From assembly GCF_910592395.1 (NCBI RefSeq), contig NC_088315.1, positions 10,916,501-10,980,500 of the forward strand: 64,000 nucleotides of DNA. The letters are read 5' to 3'. How positions within the stretch are numbered: the first letter of the stretch is position 1; every line of letters starts with the position of its first letter. The translations under genes were made by a program, and so were the position numbers. Below the pieces are notes generated by a model that had not been told where the DNA came from, ran no database searches, and worked only from the letters and a program-made list of their open reading frames with translations. Shown here piece by piece: positions 10,302 to 22,079 of this stretch. The DNA is from Lineus longissimus. Lineage: Eukaryota; Nemertea; Pilidiophora; Heteronemertea; Lineidae.

Positions 10302-10310
10302 GCATTTGTG

Positions 10311-10966
10311 CTTTAATTCCTCTCATTCGTCTGACTTCTTTTGTTCAAACACTGAAGCAGGAGATGCAACATCATACCAGTTTAAAAAACTCAACATATA
10401 GGCCTACACTCCTTGGATGTCTTGGAAAACACTACCCACAATAAGGTAAATGTCGATTTGATGACGGTTTTTACAAGGGCTCAGTTGAAAGAGGTAGTCC
10501 TCAATTTGAAGCTTGATAATCTCGGAATGAGGCGGTCAGTTACTAGTTCTTAAGTCTGACATTATAAACTAGGTCATTCACCTAATATGTCTTTTCGTGT
10601 ACACTGGCTTTGTTCAGTGATAGGCTGCCTTGATATACATTTTTACTGGGCCGAAGCTAAAGGGGTTTGACGCGAGAGGGATGGCAAATGTCCCTCCAAA
10701 GAGTTACAAATCTCGTCTTTTTTCATGCACGTTTTTGGCTGATTTTCAAACTGGCGGAGGACAAAAGAGATGTTTTGCCCACACCTTATGACGAAAAATA
10801 GCTGACTTATGACCGGCAATACTATCAATAATGATGAATATTAAAATCATCGTCAAAGAAATCGAAATCACACTAATGAAAGTTTTCCAAGAAAACAGAT
10901 ATTAGCTATCTAATATTAACGGTTCTATCACTTACTTATTAAGGGTAATCGAAATATACGGTACAG
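10311..10966 (+). other. Spacer/upstream region of exon B1
   Basis: It is homologous to 16925-17980 and 38215-38860. I see no promoter that I can defend; the region ends in the TACAG acceptor of exon B. Confidence 0.4.
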
Positions 10967-10973
10967 ACGCAGA

Positions 10974-11987
10974 ATGAGAGCGAGGTTTCTACCACCTGTG
11001 ATATTAAAAATTGGCAGCCATGATAGGTTGCTTTATAATCACGTGACTGGCGCCATTTTTGTCGTGACAGACGTTCGTGGTAAACAGGATTACAATTTGT
11101 GCACGTTTCGTCTGAATTCAAAGCAAGGTATATTCATTCTCAGCCATAGGACAATCCTTCATATAAATCAATTAGTGTGCGCTACACTATATCTGGCAAG
11201 CAATGTACTGGTCTATGACAGATACATCGTCTTAAGTTGTTGGGAAGAGCACAAGTATCTTACATTTATCCTCTTTGACGTCAGGCTTGGCATCTGCACG
11301 AGGAAACTAGTCATACCGGAAACGGACCCGTGCGTAAGCGGTGTCTATGTGACGAAGTTTGGTTTTTTGCTCCGACAGGGGACAATAGTCATTGATTGCA
11401 AGCGATATGGCCAGTCTGTCATCGGGATGTATTCATTTAATCTGAATGATAGCGCCGTTATAAGACTGTCCTCCAAAGCCGCTATCGAAATAATTGTCCC
11501 AGTGTCTGCTTACGACAGATTCTTCCTTGGCGAAGACTTTGCGTACTTTATTATTGGTAAAAAAGAAGAGAACGATTATTCAGGATTGTACTTATACTGG
11601 TTTAGAAGAAGCAAACATTTTACTCTCCCAGGTTCCAGCACCGAATTTAGTTCCATTATCAACTTTAAAGATCTCCAGTTGTTAACCTACAACTATTGGT
11701 TTTGGGAATCAGACCGCCTTATAATTCTAAATGCAGCCCTTGGAAAGAATAAAGAGCAAACGATGACAGCATTCTTTGGATTTAGAATAAGCTGCGTCAT
11801 GAGTCGCGTCGATACAACTTTAGCCATTGAACATGTTGACATTGATTTGAGATACCAGATTTCCAGAAGCACGTTTAAGAACTTCATCCAAATGTTAGAT
11901 GGCACACTCTATCATATTGTAAGGGGGGTTTCCAAGACAACAAAATTTTATTGGAAACACGTAATAATATTCACAACAAATGACTGA
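10974..11987 (+). CDS. Exon B, copy 1 (337 codons), unrecognised protein
   Basis: The frame is open and intact, starting MRARFLPPVILKIG. Acceptors TACAG at 10966 and ACGCAG at 10972 lie 7 and 1 nt before the ATG; both keep frame with the phase-2 donor of exon 1, adding R-R-R or R before Met. No family is recognised. Repeated hydrophobic strand patterns resemble exon A. Compared with B3, long stretches are identical (for example FDVRLGICTRKLVIPETDPC). Short patches differ heavily, notably residues 232-244 (KDLQLLTYNYWFW versus PQFQFLSYICKFW). It lies in tandem after A1 with a MITE in the spacer. Confidence 0.75.
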   Translation: MRARFLPPVILKIGSHDRLLYNHVTGAIFVVTDVRGKQDYNLCTFRLNSKQGIFILSHRTILHINQLVCATLYLASNVLVYDRYIVLSCWEEHKYLTFILFDVRLGICTRKLVIPETDPCVSGVYVTKFGFLLRQGTIVIDCKRYGQSVIGMYSFNLNDSAVIRLSSKAAIEIIVPVSAYDRFFLGEDFAYFIIGKKEENDYSGLYLYWFRRSKHFTLPGSSTEFSSIINFKDLQLLTYNYWFWESDRLIILNAALGKNKEQTMTAFFGFRISCVMSRVDTTLAIEHVDIDLRYQISRSTFKNFIQMLDGTLYHIVRGVSKTTKFYWKHVIIFTTND

Positions 11988-12174
11988 TCATTAAGAGCCA
12001 ATTTTTAGAAGAACAATTTAATTCAATTATGAGGAATGCAGGTCTCTTGAGTTGCAGATGATATTCTCGTTTTTTTATGATTGATAATGATGTCGACGGG
12101 ATGGAAAATTGTTATTCTGTTCAGAATGTCCTTTGTAACGAACGGCCCCCTGTTTATTCATTGCCACAATACTA

Positions 12175-12257
12175 ATGGCACCACCGAATTCTGAAGGATT
12201 GTATATCGTTGCCATCATGGAGCAGCCAACTAAAGATGGAGATGACTCATATCCGAG
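12175..12257 (+). CDS. Shared first coding exon (exon 1), unit 2
   Basis: It has the same 83-nt frame and GTGAGAG donor as at 350, starting MAPPNSEGLY. It lies 187 bp after the B1 stop and 3.5 kb before A2. As in unit 1, the promoter-like segment found in units 3 and 4 is absent upstream. Confidence 0.55.
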
Positions 12258-12766
12258 GTGAGAGTAGTTCAGTAATTGAAGTCAGAATGAGTACTAGTTC
12301 AGTAATTGAACTCAGAAAATAATAAAAACCTAAAACAATTTAGTTGAAATCTATGGTACATCTGTGATAAAAGTCGAGTGGTCACAATTATCCAGAAACA
12401 ATCGCCGATAAACCACAGAGAAAACTTAACAAAATAAACAAACAGCATTGGCAGCGGACAGTTACATGGATCAAGAACTCTTAGTGGATCCCCAAAAAGT
12501 ATCTGAAAAAGCACGTCTGACTAGTCATAGAGAAGAACTCGAGGGTAACATGACAGTGAACCGTATAGTGGCATACAAAAACGTTGAAAGAGATACTCAA
12601 TTACAGGTAGCATGACCAAATTGCGCCAGAAGGGCATTTGTCCCCTGAAATAATTATGTTATACACTTATCCACCCTGACTCTACCCGCATCTGTATATG
12701 TATTTCAACTTGACTGGTCTTATAGAAGTGCCATTTATGCAGATATGTTGGCAAGACATATCACCT

Positions 12767-14415
12767 CGACATCACCGTTGATATCATCATCTACGAACCA
12801 CAAGAATCGCAGTAAGTTCCAATTTTCTCTAGGGACAAACACCTGGTTAAACATACAATTAATGTCTGCTTGGAATGCGATTTCTCCGCCCATCCTGAAT
12901 CTGAGGAGGACAGCTAGGAGCGAGTTTATCTGATCCTCTCCACTGTAGATATGATCATTCAGGCATGAATTTTCATATTTGGCTGCTGCGTCCCAGACAA
13001 GTCTCAATTTGCCTGGTTTGGCCTCATGGTACACGTGGTGGAATGGCACGTAATTCACCACATCCTCAGTCTTGATTTCATCCTTGGGTATTCTCCGAAT
13101 GTATCCCTTGTTTCTATAGTCAGCAAATAACTCCTGGTATGCCTCCAACTCCGTCTTCTGTGATGTAGGGGCAACTGTCTTCCCCTTGGACAGTTTCGAT
13201 TTTAATGACATTAGGCGTTTCCGTGCTAATTCTCTATTGTTTGGCATTGTATCAGAAGTCTCTATGAGCGGGATTGGAACGTAGTAGTGTCTATCACAAC
13301 GATATGTCCCATCTTCAAGAATCTTTCTGACCTTGAGGTCATCAGCAGAAATTGGCTTTTCGAATTCACACTTCGTCCCTGCATACTCGAACTCAGCTAA
13401 CTGCATTAGCTTCTCACTCAGATTCTTTTCCAGAGATACAAAGTTGCAATCCAACTTGCCATGTGGGATTCCACCGAGCAATGTCCAGCCCCATTTGTAC
13501 CTGACTGCCACTGGATCCCCTCTCGATTCTCCTGGTCTCCACTCCAATTGCTGGTGTACTTCTGGTACGTTGCTACCAATGAGTATCTTTACTCTATCAG
13601 TGGGCGTCGCCGAGATCTGCAGCCCTGATAGATGGCTGTACCGTTTCCATACTTCCTTGCTGGGGATATGTCGGTTACCCATGGGCAATTTCTCCCATGA
13701 ATATACCTCGTTCAATCTGATCGGCTCCTCGGTACCATCTGCACTTGAAATGTCCAACTCGACGACAGTACTGAGTCCTGACTGAGTCCAATGCAAAGTG
13801 TTCAATGAAATGTTTTCATCCGCTGGTTCTATCGCAAGATCAAATAGCAAGCTTTTCTCCATGAAACATGCACTAGAGTACGAGTCTATACCGGCCCAGG
13901 TCCTGACTTCCTTTCCTGATACAGGCGATTTCACAACTACAGGAAAAGCTGGAAAGTATACTTTCTGATCCTGTGCACCCTCAGCATGTGTACACATGTT
14001 TTCTAAAGTCTCACAAGGTTTTTCATCGAAATGGAGAAGTGGGTGATGCTTTCGCGATGCTCTGCAATCCTTCACCTTGCATTCCTTTGGCAAAGGGCAC
14101 TTTGACACAAGGCTGTGATCGAGTTTCTTATCTGCATTCAGACAGTTATAGCATAGCTTCTCACCTTTTATGATCTCGTGTCGCTCCTTCCATGGTTTGG
14201 CTTTCAGCATGCGACATTCCCAAATTTGATGACCAGCTTTTGAGCAAACAACACATTTCTGATTGTAACCAATGTTATTGTTAGTGTCCCTTTTCAGGGT
14301 GTCCTTTTCCTTGGAACCATGAGTACTGGTACTCCTATTCTCTCCTTTTACGGTACTAGTCGTAAAGACTGATTGAGGCTTGGATTTAGTCCAACTCCCC
14401 GATGCATTACTCCTC
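12767..14415 (-). mobile_element. BEL/Pao-type LTR retrotransposon fragment
   Basis: A single long minus-strand frame holds, in order, a zinc-knuckle region (CVVCSKAGHQIWEC), a retropepsin-like region typical of Pao (AGIDSYSSACF, where the usual D-S/T-G is not seen), and the start of a Pao reverse transcriptase (KLRLVWDAAAKYENS... AFQADINCMFNQ). It stops at the RT N-terminal half, joined to LINE-A-like sequence at about 12766. No LTRs are visible. The missing protease motif and missing RT core make it inactive. Confidence 0.75.
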
Positions 14416-15291
14416 GCAGCATATCTATTGAAATTCTGGTTCTTCATCCTGATCATACACGACAACTTCTTTGACCGTTTTTGATCTACAACAGTACTGA
14501 AAGTGTCCCTTTTTGTGACATCGGTTGCAGGTTGAATCACGCGCTGGGCACCCTTCGCCATATTTATGACGTGGCTTTCCGCACTGACCACACGTTTGGT
14601 GGGGATCGTAAGTACTCGATAGCGCTCAGAGCCTGAATTATGTCTGGGCCTACCGCCACGACCACGCACATGACGACGACCTCCACGAAATCCTTGGGGT
14701 CCCGGTTTTTCCCTCGTGAGTTGCCTCGACTCTTCACCTCGTTTACATTTGTTTTGGAACCGATCGTGAGTTCGCTCATCTGATTATTGACCATTTCGGC
14801 TTGACGAGCAGTTGTGACGGCATCCTCCAGCTTCAGATCAGCCTTGAGTTGGAGTTCCTTGGAGACTTCACGATCTTTAATGCCAATTACCAGCCGATCA
14901 CGTATGAGATCATCTTTCTGCACACCATAATTACAATACTCTGCAAGTTCGTGCAGCGCCCGTATGAATGACTCGACTGTCTCATCGGACTTTTGAACAC
15001 GATGGTTGAATAATGCACGGTCATGTATTATGTTTCTTTTAGGAACAAAGTGTGCGTCGAATTTCTCCAGGACCGCGTCATACCTTTTCTGGTCCGCTTC
15101 TGACAGGCCAAAACTATCAAAGATGTGGTCGGCTTCTTTCCCCATACTGTAGATAAGGGTTGCTACCTGTACTTCCCCATCTTTTTTTTAAGTTCCGAGG
15201 CCAGTCTATATCTCTGAAACCTTCTTTTCCACTCTGGCCACTGACCCGGTTTGTCAAACTTGAAAGGCTCTGGTGGGCTTATTTTTACCAT
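14410..15291 (-). mobile_element. Ty3-type retrotransposon gag fragment
   Basis: On the minus strand a Gag frame starts at an ATG near 15291 (ISPPEPFKF then WPEWKRRFQRY) and continues through a retrotransposon Gag core. After a frameshift near 14650 come two C-x2-C zinc knuckles (CGQCGKPRH and CNRCHKKGH). It breaks off near 14415, where the frame of the BEL/Pao fragment takes over. This Gag type belongs with Ty3/gypsy elements, so the two neighbours are a chimera of unrelated LTR elements. Confidence 0.7.
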
Positions 15292-15299
15292 GTCTGCAA

Positions 15300-15717
15300 A
15301 AATCTATTCTCCTTTGGGTTCTTTGAGTCTCTTTTTAAAGACACGCTACCACCATGTTTCAGGATGGGGTAATATATTCTTTAAAACCACGGATTTATGC
15401 AACATCAATTTAATATTAATCATAAAATACAGGAAGCCATCTTAGAAGCACTGAACGTTGTTGTAGTTGTTTCCATGCCCGATTCCGGGCTAGCCTGAAC
15501 AAGCTGATTATGAGACAGTAAATTGTTTAGGGATCGGAACATGATAGTCTCCGGATGGTGATAGGTCACCACTATAGGTTAATTGTGGTATAACACCGAT
15601 TACTGAAAGGCCGTTATGTACAGCGAGCATACATAGCCTCGTCGAACTCTGGAAATCACTGATTTTGACGTTAAGATGAATGGTTCGCTGATGTCTCTGA
15701 CATTCTGTTCAGCACAG
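15300..15717 (+). other. Junction region before A2
   Basis: After the Gag fragment, sequence from about 15520 is again the conserved intron end preceding exon A. No gene is seen. Confidence 0.4.
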
Positions 15718-15721
15718 GAGC

Positions 15722-16672
15722 ATGTATACACGGGGTCCCCCGGCAGTACTCATACCACCCAAACCTGTCAAGCACTACCACCTCAATCTCGAGTATCTTA
15801 TAGTAGTATTTTGTGAAAAATCAGAAGATACGAACTATTTGATTTATGAGTATAAGCCTATTACTCATGTGTTTCGAGTGAAATATAACGGCTCGTTTTT
15901 CTCACGCCAGCCGAGAGAAACATTTGCCTACTTTCAAAAATTCCTCTTGATTTTTGATGGTCCTGAAGTCTACATGTATGATTTTGAAAAGGGTATTGTA
16001 AACGGAAGTCTAATTCTGCCTAAGGAGGGAGGGCAGTGTCTCGAAAAAGATGTAAACTACCCAATATCTAACCTGGTTTTAAATTTACGATTTGCTGAAA
16101 AGGCCTTCATGATGTACATTTATTTTTCCCGAAGTATTTTTTTGTTTGATTACTATATAGAATCAGGCTCAGAGCCTGTTCTACGGTTAACTAATAAAAC
16201 GCATCTTCACTTCCCTCATGCTGACCGAGTAAATCCAACCTGGTTCGACCACAACTTATTCGCAGTTGGTTTTATATATCAGCGTGAAAACTATTTGACT
16301 GCGGCTGTATATCATTACAAGCAACGACAATCAAACGGGTATAGCTTACTTAAGACACACTTAATCAAAGGCAACTCTGGCGGAGCAAAATCGTTTGGCA
16401 TCATATCAAATCCAAACTATGGAGTCAAATTTGTCCTCTTGGCGAAATATCAGAGTGAGCTGATGTTAAGCTTTGGGATTGTCATCGAGTGTAAAAAAAG
16501 CAAGCCTCTGCAAAAGGTCTACATAAGAAAAATTTGCACACACATATGTCTTGAAAAATATGCTGGTAGACTTGTTCACATCAATGAGAAAGGCCAAATA
16601 TTGCACATGATTCGTTCAAAACCTTTAAACTCAAACACAAAGTATGTGGTTAGATATACAAGAGCAGACTGA
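15722..16672 (+). CDS. Exon A, copy 2 (316 codons)
   Basis: It is intact and the same length as A1, with roughly ten amino-acid differences (for example VKHYHLN for VITYHLN, GFIYQ for GFKYQ). The exon probably starts at 15718 after CACAG. Its unit lacks the PAN-gene exons. Copy 2 has the shortest distance from exon 1 (3.5 kb). Confidence 0.75.
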   Translation: MYTRGPPAVLIPPKPVKHYHLNLEYLIVVFCEKSEDTNYLIYEYKPITHVFRVKYNGSFFSRQPRETFAYFQKFLLIFDGPEVYMYDFEKGIVNGSLILPKEGGQCLEKDVNYPISNLVLNLRFAEKAFMMYIYFSRSIFLFDYYIESGSEPVLRLTNKTHLHFPHADRVNPTWFDHNLFAVGFIYQRENYLTAAVYHYKQRQSNGYSLLKTHLIKGNSGGAKSFGIISNPNYGVKFVLLAKYQSELMLSFGIVIECKKSKPLQKVYIRKICTHICLEKYAGRLVHINEKGQILHMIRSKPLNSNTKYVVRYTRAD

Positions 16673-17119
16673 ACAAGAAAAACTCTGAGATATTGGCCCT
16701 CATAACCTGTCCACTGTCAATGGCAATGACTGGTTTAGTAGGAAAGCCAATTATGCCATTCAGATCAGCCAACATTCACCATTATTTTGATAGAACTGGC
16801 TTCCTAAGATCTAGATTAAAGGATGACCACGCTAGTGGAATATGTCAAAACACTTGAAGTGCTATTTAAGACGTTTAAACTGATGTTGGCTGTAGCGTTT
16901 GAACGAAAAATGTTGGCATTTGTGCTTTGATTCCTCTCATTCGTCTGACTTCTTTTTTTCAAACACTGAAGCTGGAGATGCACCATCTTGCCAGTTGAAA
17001 AATCTCAAAATATACACTCCTTGGATGTCTTGGAAAGCACTAACCACAATAATTTGATGAACGGTTAATACGATGGCTCAGTTGAAAGAGGTAGTCTTCA
17101 GTTTGAAGCTGGATAATCT

Positions 17120-17945
17120 CGGAATGAGGCGGTCAGATACTAGTTCAAAAGTCTGACATTATGAACTAGGTCATTCACCTAATATGTCTTTCCCAGTACA
17201 GTGGCTTTCTTCAGTGATAGACTGCCTTGATGTACATTTTTACCGGGCCGTAGCTAGAGGGGTTTGGCGCGAGAGGGATGGCAAATGTCCCTCCAAAGAG
17301 TTACAAAACACGTCTTTATTCATGCATGTTTTTGGCTGATTTTCAAACTGGCGGAGGACAAAAGAGATGTTTTGCCCACCCCCAATGACGAAAAATAGCT
17401 GACTTATGACCGGCAATACTACCAATAATGATGAATATTAAAATCATCGTCAAAGAAATCGAAATCACACTAATGAAAGTTTTCCAAGAAAACAAATATA
17501 AGCTGTCTGATATTAACGGTTCTATCATTTAACTTAATCTCGAATGAAGCGGTCAGATACTAGTTCAAAAGTCTGACATTATAAACTAGGTCATTCACCT
17601 AATATGTCTCTTCCACTACACTTGCTTTGTTTTACGATAGTGATAGACTACCTTTATAAACCTTATACTGGGTCGTAGCAAGAGGGGCTTGGCGCGAGAG
17701 GGAGGGCAAATGTCCCTCCAAAGAGTTACAAAACACGTCTTTTTTATGTATGTTTTTGGTTGATTTTCAAACTGGTGGAGCATAAAAGAGGTGTTCCCCC
17801 CATGACGAAAAATAGCTGGCTCATGACCGGCAATACTACCAGTAACGATGAATATTAAAATCTTCGTCAAAGATAACGGTATCACACTAATGAAAGTTTT
17901 CCAAGAAAGCAAATATTAGCTCTGGAATATTTAATAGTTCTATCA
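17120..17945 (+). repeat. Local tandem duplication upstream of B2
   Basis: About 410 bp (17120-17532) is repeated at 17536-17945. Both copies contain CGGTCAGATACTAGTTC, GGTCATTCACCTAATATGTC and the segment with AAATGTCCCTCCAAAGAGTT. Other units have one copy, so upstream sequence of exon B was doubled in unit 2 only. Confidence 0.75.
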
Positions 17946-17988
17946 CTCACTTATTAAGGGTAATCGAAATATACGGTACAGACGCAGA

Positions 17989-18990
17989 ATGAGAGCGAGG
18001 TTTCTACCACCTGTGATATTAAAAATCGGCAACCATGATAGGTTGCTTTATAATCACTAGACTGGCGCCATTGTTGTCGTCACCGACGTCCGTGGTAAAC
18101 AGGATTACAATGTGTGCATGTTTTGTTTGAATTCAAAGCAAGGTATATTCGTTCTCACCCATACAATCCTTCGTGTGAACAAATTAGTGTGCGCTAAACT
18201 GTGTCTAGCTAGCTTTGCACTGGTCTATGATAGATACATCGTCGTAAGTTGCTGGGAAGAGCAAAAATATCTGACATTTAACCTCTTTGACGTCAGGTTT
18301 GGCATCTGCACGAGGAAACTAGTCATACCGGAAACGGACCCGTGCGTAAGCGGGGTGTATGTGACGAAGTTAAATATTTTGCTCCGACGCGGGACATTAG
18401 TCATTGATTGCAAGCGATACGGCCAGTCTGTCATAAGGATGTATTCATTTAATCTGAATGATAGCGCCGTTATTAGACCTTCGTCTAGCGCTAAAGAAAT
18501 AAAGGTCCCGGTGTCTTCTTACAACAGATTTTTCCTTGACAAAGACTTTGTGTACTTTATTATTGGTGAAAAAGGAGAGAACGATTATTCAGGATTGTAC
18601 TGGTATAGAAGAAGCAAACATTTTACTCTCCCAGGCTCCAGCACCGAATTTAGTTCCATTATCAACTTTCCACATCTCCAGTTCTTATCTTTAATCTGTA
18701 GGTTTTGGGAATCAGACCGCCTTATAATTGTAGCTGTGGCTTTTAGAAAGAATAAAGAGCAAACGATGACAGCATTCTTTGGATGTATAATAAGCTGCGT
18801 CCGGAGCTGCTTCGATACAACTTTAGCCATTGAACATGTTGACATTGATTTGAGATACCAGATTTCCAGAAGCACGTTTAAAAACTTCATCCAAATGTTA
18901 GATGGCACACACTAACATATTGTAAGGGGGGTTTCAAAGACAACGAAATGTTATTGGAAACACGTGGATATATTCACAACAAATGACTGA
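17989..18990 (+). pseudogene. Exon B, copy 2, pseudogene
   Basis: It is homologous to B1/B3 over its whole length. A TAG replaces part of the NHVTGAI region at 18058-18060. There are small in-frame deletions, and a TAA follows LDGTH at about 18913 where intact copies read LDGTLYHIV. A 267-codon frame remains from 18112. The variable patch reads PHLQFLSLICRFW, a third variant. The acceptor and ATG context are kept. Confidence 0.75.
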
Positions 18991-19006
18991 TCATTAAGAG
19001 CCAATT

Positions 19007-19359
19007 GAGGTCACTGCAGCTGCTGCCCTCTATTTCCCCATCGCTGAATTACAGGCAATGTCGGACAAACATGCGGTTTCGTAATGGCTTCAGGCTTTCT
19101 AAACAGGGCAGTTAGATTCAATCTGGCACATGTCCGAGTGTTGGAAATACTACATAATTGTTCTGAATAGTTCTCTCTCTGACTCTATGGTATCATTCAT
19201 GCTAAAAACAATGCAGGGTCAAAGATAATTGACTTTGAAATAAGCTCAAATGCGTAGAAATAAGTGTCGATGTCCGACTGTCACGTGACTAAAACGTCAT
19301 CAATATCTTATGCAAATGACCTTGTGAGCTATAAATAGTAAATTCGCGGACGAATGCTA
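19007..19359 (+). promoter_or_regulatory. Promoter-like segment upstream of exon 1, unit 3
   Basis: It contains CACGTG (19282), ACGTCA (19294), octamer ATGCAAAT (19310) and TATA box CTATAAATAG (19329), the latter about 180 bp before the exon 1 ATG. The spacing is the same in unit 4. The left end lacks the inverted repeat seen in unit 4. Units 1 and 2 lack the whole segment. Confidence 0.5.
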
Positions 19360-19513
19360 TTATGAGAAATGGAGGTCTCTTGAGTTGGAGATGATATTCT
19401 CGTTTTTTATGATTGATAATGATGTCAACAGAGATGGAAAATTGTTGTTCTGTTCATAATGTTGTTTGAGCTCTTAACGAATGGCCTCCTGTTTATTCAT
19501 TGCCACAATGCTA

Positions 19514-19596
19514 ATGGCAGCACCAAACTCTGAAAGATTGTATATCGTTGCCATCATGGAGCAGCCAACTAAAGATGGAGATGACTCATATCCGAG
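19514..19596 (+). CDS. Shared first coding exon (exon 1), unit 3
   Basis: Same length, frame and donor as the other copies; reads SERLY where unit 1 reads SEGLY. It is preceded by a TATA-bearing segment. The matching A and B exons of this unit are 17.8 and 19.3 kb downstream, beyond many transposons. Confidence 0.55.
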
Positions 19597-20009
19597 GTGA
19601 GAGTAGTTCAGTAATTGAAGTCAGAATGAGTACTAGTTCAGTATTTGAACTCCGAAAATAATGAAAACCTAAAACAATTTAGTTGAAATCTATTGTACAT
19701 CTGTGATAAAAGTCGAGTGGTCACAATTATCCAGAAACAATCGCCGATAAACCACAGTTAAAACTTAACAAAATAAACAAACAGCATTGGCAGTGGACAG
19801 TTACATTTATCAAGAACTCTCAGTGGATCCCCAAAAAGTATCTGAAAAAGCACGTCTGACTAGTCATAGAGAAGAACTCGAGGGTAACATGACAGTGAAC
19901 CGTATAGTGGCATCCAAAATGTTGAAAGAGATACTCAATTACAAGTACAATGTACCATGACCAAATTGCGCCAGAAGGGCATTTGTCCCCTGAAATAATT
20001 ATGTTATAC

Positions 20010-21150
20010 ACTTATCCACCCTGACTCTACCAGCATCTGTATATGTATTTCAACTTGACTGGTCTGATAGAAGTGCCATTTATGCAGATATGTTGGCAAT
20101 TCATATCGCCACGATCAAGTTAAACTGGGATAAAGCAACACCAGAAAACTTAAATAGTTACCGGGAAAAACTGGATGATGAATTGAGGCAAATGGTCATG
20201 CCAATAAACGCAGTTAGATGTCAAGACATGGGGTGTCGGGATCATAAGCTAGAAATTGAATTCTTTCATGATGATTTGATAAATGCGGGCATATTGGCAG
20301 GAATTGAATCGATACCAAAAATAACCGTGACCGCCCAAATTACAGAGCAGGGTGGAACCCGGCTCTAAATGATTGTAACGAACGAGTCATTTGTTGGTAC
20401 AATATATGGAAGGAGAATGGGAGGCCGAGACCCAGCGTCGTAGCAGATATCAGACGCCGAACGAGGGCGCTGTATCATTATGAGGTGAGAAAAGTGAAAA
20501 AGAAACAAGATGGGGTCCCGGCTAATAAACTGGCGTCAAAGAAAAACGTGTGGAATGAAGTCAAAAAAATAAGAGGCAAATCAAAAACAGGGTCTAATAC
20601 CATGGACGATCAAATTGGAAATGATGAAATAGGAAACCTATTCGCAGAAAAATTAAAAAGTTATATAATAGTGTTTCATAGAATCCGAAAGAGATGGAGG
20701 AACTGCAGTCTGATATGAACAAAGGGGTGGCGAACAAGTGTTGTAAAGACTTATGCATTAGCAATCAAAGCATAGATGTTGAAGACATTAAAGTAGCTTT
20801 CAAAAGTTTAAATGGAGGTAAACAGGACAGCATACCGAATCTTTTCACAGACCACTTTGTCCAGGGCGGGGATAGATTAACTGTTTATATCGGTCTTTTG
20901 TTGAACACAATGGTATGATACGGGTACTGCCCCAATGGTTTTCAACCATGGTGATTCCAATTCCTAAGGATAGCAGAAATCCCTGAGCTCTTCAGAAAAC
21001 TATCGTGGTATATCACTTAGCAGTGTGATTGGGAAGATCTTGGACAATATCATTATTAGAAATCATAGCCAGGCATTGGCGTCTTGCGATGCCCAGTTCG
21101 GATTCCAAAAAAAATCGACAGCGGCCTGCAGCTCAGTAGTCAATGAAGTG
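20010..21150 (+). mobile_element. LINE-A fragment (endonuclease end, linker, RT start)
   Basis: It contains the end of the endonuclease (WSDRSAIYADMLA), the linker (LNWDKATPENLNSYREKLDD, HDDLINAGILAG, RTRALYHYEVRKVKKKQDG) and the first RT blocks (ENYRGI-like region, then CDAQFGFQKKS) in shifting frames. It is interrupted by a MULE-like element at 21160. The same fragment is at 40930-42078. Confidence 0.8.
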
Positions 21151-21781
21151 ATAAGATAAGGTAGTTGATAAAGCTTGGAATCAGTGAAACCATGTAACCA
21201 GTGATAAACCTTGGAATAGTCAGTACTCAACCGTGGAATCACTGTGCAAGTACCGCGTGAAATCGGGCGCGTTCCTTCCACGATTTACACCCTCCCAACT
21301 GCCAATCTCGTCCCAGCTGACTTTATTGATAGCAATTTGCCAGTAGTTCCAGAATCAACCTTTTTGTGGAGGATGACGTCATCATTGAATGCATTGGAAA
21401 TGTGTTGTTGTCGTTAAAAAATAAACTTATATTCATGACGGGCCGCCATTTGCAAATATCTAATTATTGCTCTTCGATGAAAGCAAAAGTAAGCTTTTGT
21501 GATTGTTTTGTATTCCATATACTAAAATAAAACGTTTTTATTAGAAGAATCATTTGTATATACTGTCTTTTCATCGATAAACCACCGGTTCCTAATATTC
21601 AGGCCAAACCCACCTTATGATGGTACGTAGTAGAGGATCACAATACACGCATAGTAACGACCAATAGCAGTAGACTGTCAACTTGGAAGGCAGGCCTAGG
21701 TTTTAGAGGGGCTGCTGTATGTTTCACAGGTGACCTAATAGGGTTGCGTCATTTGTACGGAGGAGTGCCGCGGCGGAATAA

Positions 21782-21991
21782 TACGGGGTGTCCCACAAAA
21801 TACTCCACCGGTTTTTACGGGATGTTTAATTTCAAAATTTGAGTACTTTAAAAAGCGTAAAAAAGGCATATCAAGGCTTGTTTGCTAAGTGTAATGGATG
21901 GTTGAAAGAAAGGAACTTCGAACAACAATGTCTGGTCCATAGTTTGGAATCCGGGAGAATTACCTTAACATTTTAGTTGGGACACCACGTA
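21782..21991. mobile_element. Small MITE with GGTGTCCCA ends
   Basis: This 210-bp segment is bounded by TACGGGGTGTCCCA and TGGGACACCACGTA, 13 of 14 bases complementary and starting/ending with TA. TA targets and these ends suggest a Tc1/mariner-related MITE, nested in the pogo-like transposon. Confidence 0.55.
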
Positions 21992-22036
21992 GGCTTAAAA
22001 GTGCAAAAACTATTGAGTAATGCAAGTCAACCCCAG

Positions 22037-22079
22037 CCACCCTGATGAAGCCTAGAGGGGCAGAAACGCGCGTCGGTGG
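22037..22079 (+). ncRNA. Type I hammerhead ribozyme motif, unit 1
   Basis: Stem I CCACC (22037-22041) pairs with GGTGG (22075-22079). The core CTGATGA is at 22042-22048, stem II GCC/GGC follows, then GAAAC, a very short stem III with GCGC loop, and cleavage triplet GTC at 22072-22074. All catalytic core positions are kept. An A-A apposition closes stem II where G-C is usual, so activity may be reduced. Confidence 0.65.

Noticed and set aside
13333-13785. 150-codon plus-strand frame over the BEL/Pao fragment
   Set aside because: It is antisense to a clear retrotransposon coding frame and has no protein-like motifs.
15678-15840. ATG 44 nt upstream of exon A as the true start
   Set aside because: It is out of frame with exon A and meets a stop after about 55 codons. 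The pyrimidine-rich stretch and CAGCACAG fit a splice acceptor better.
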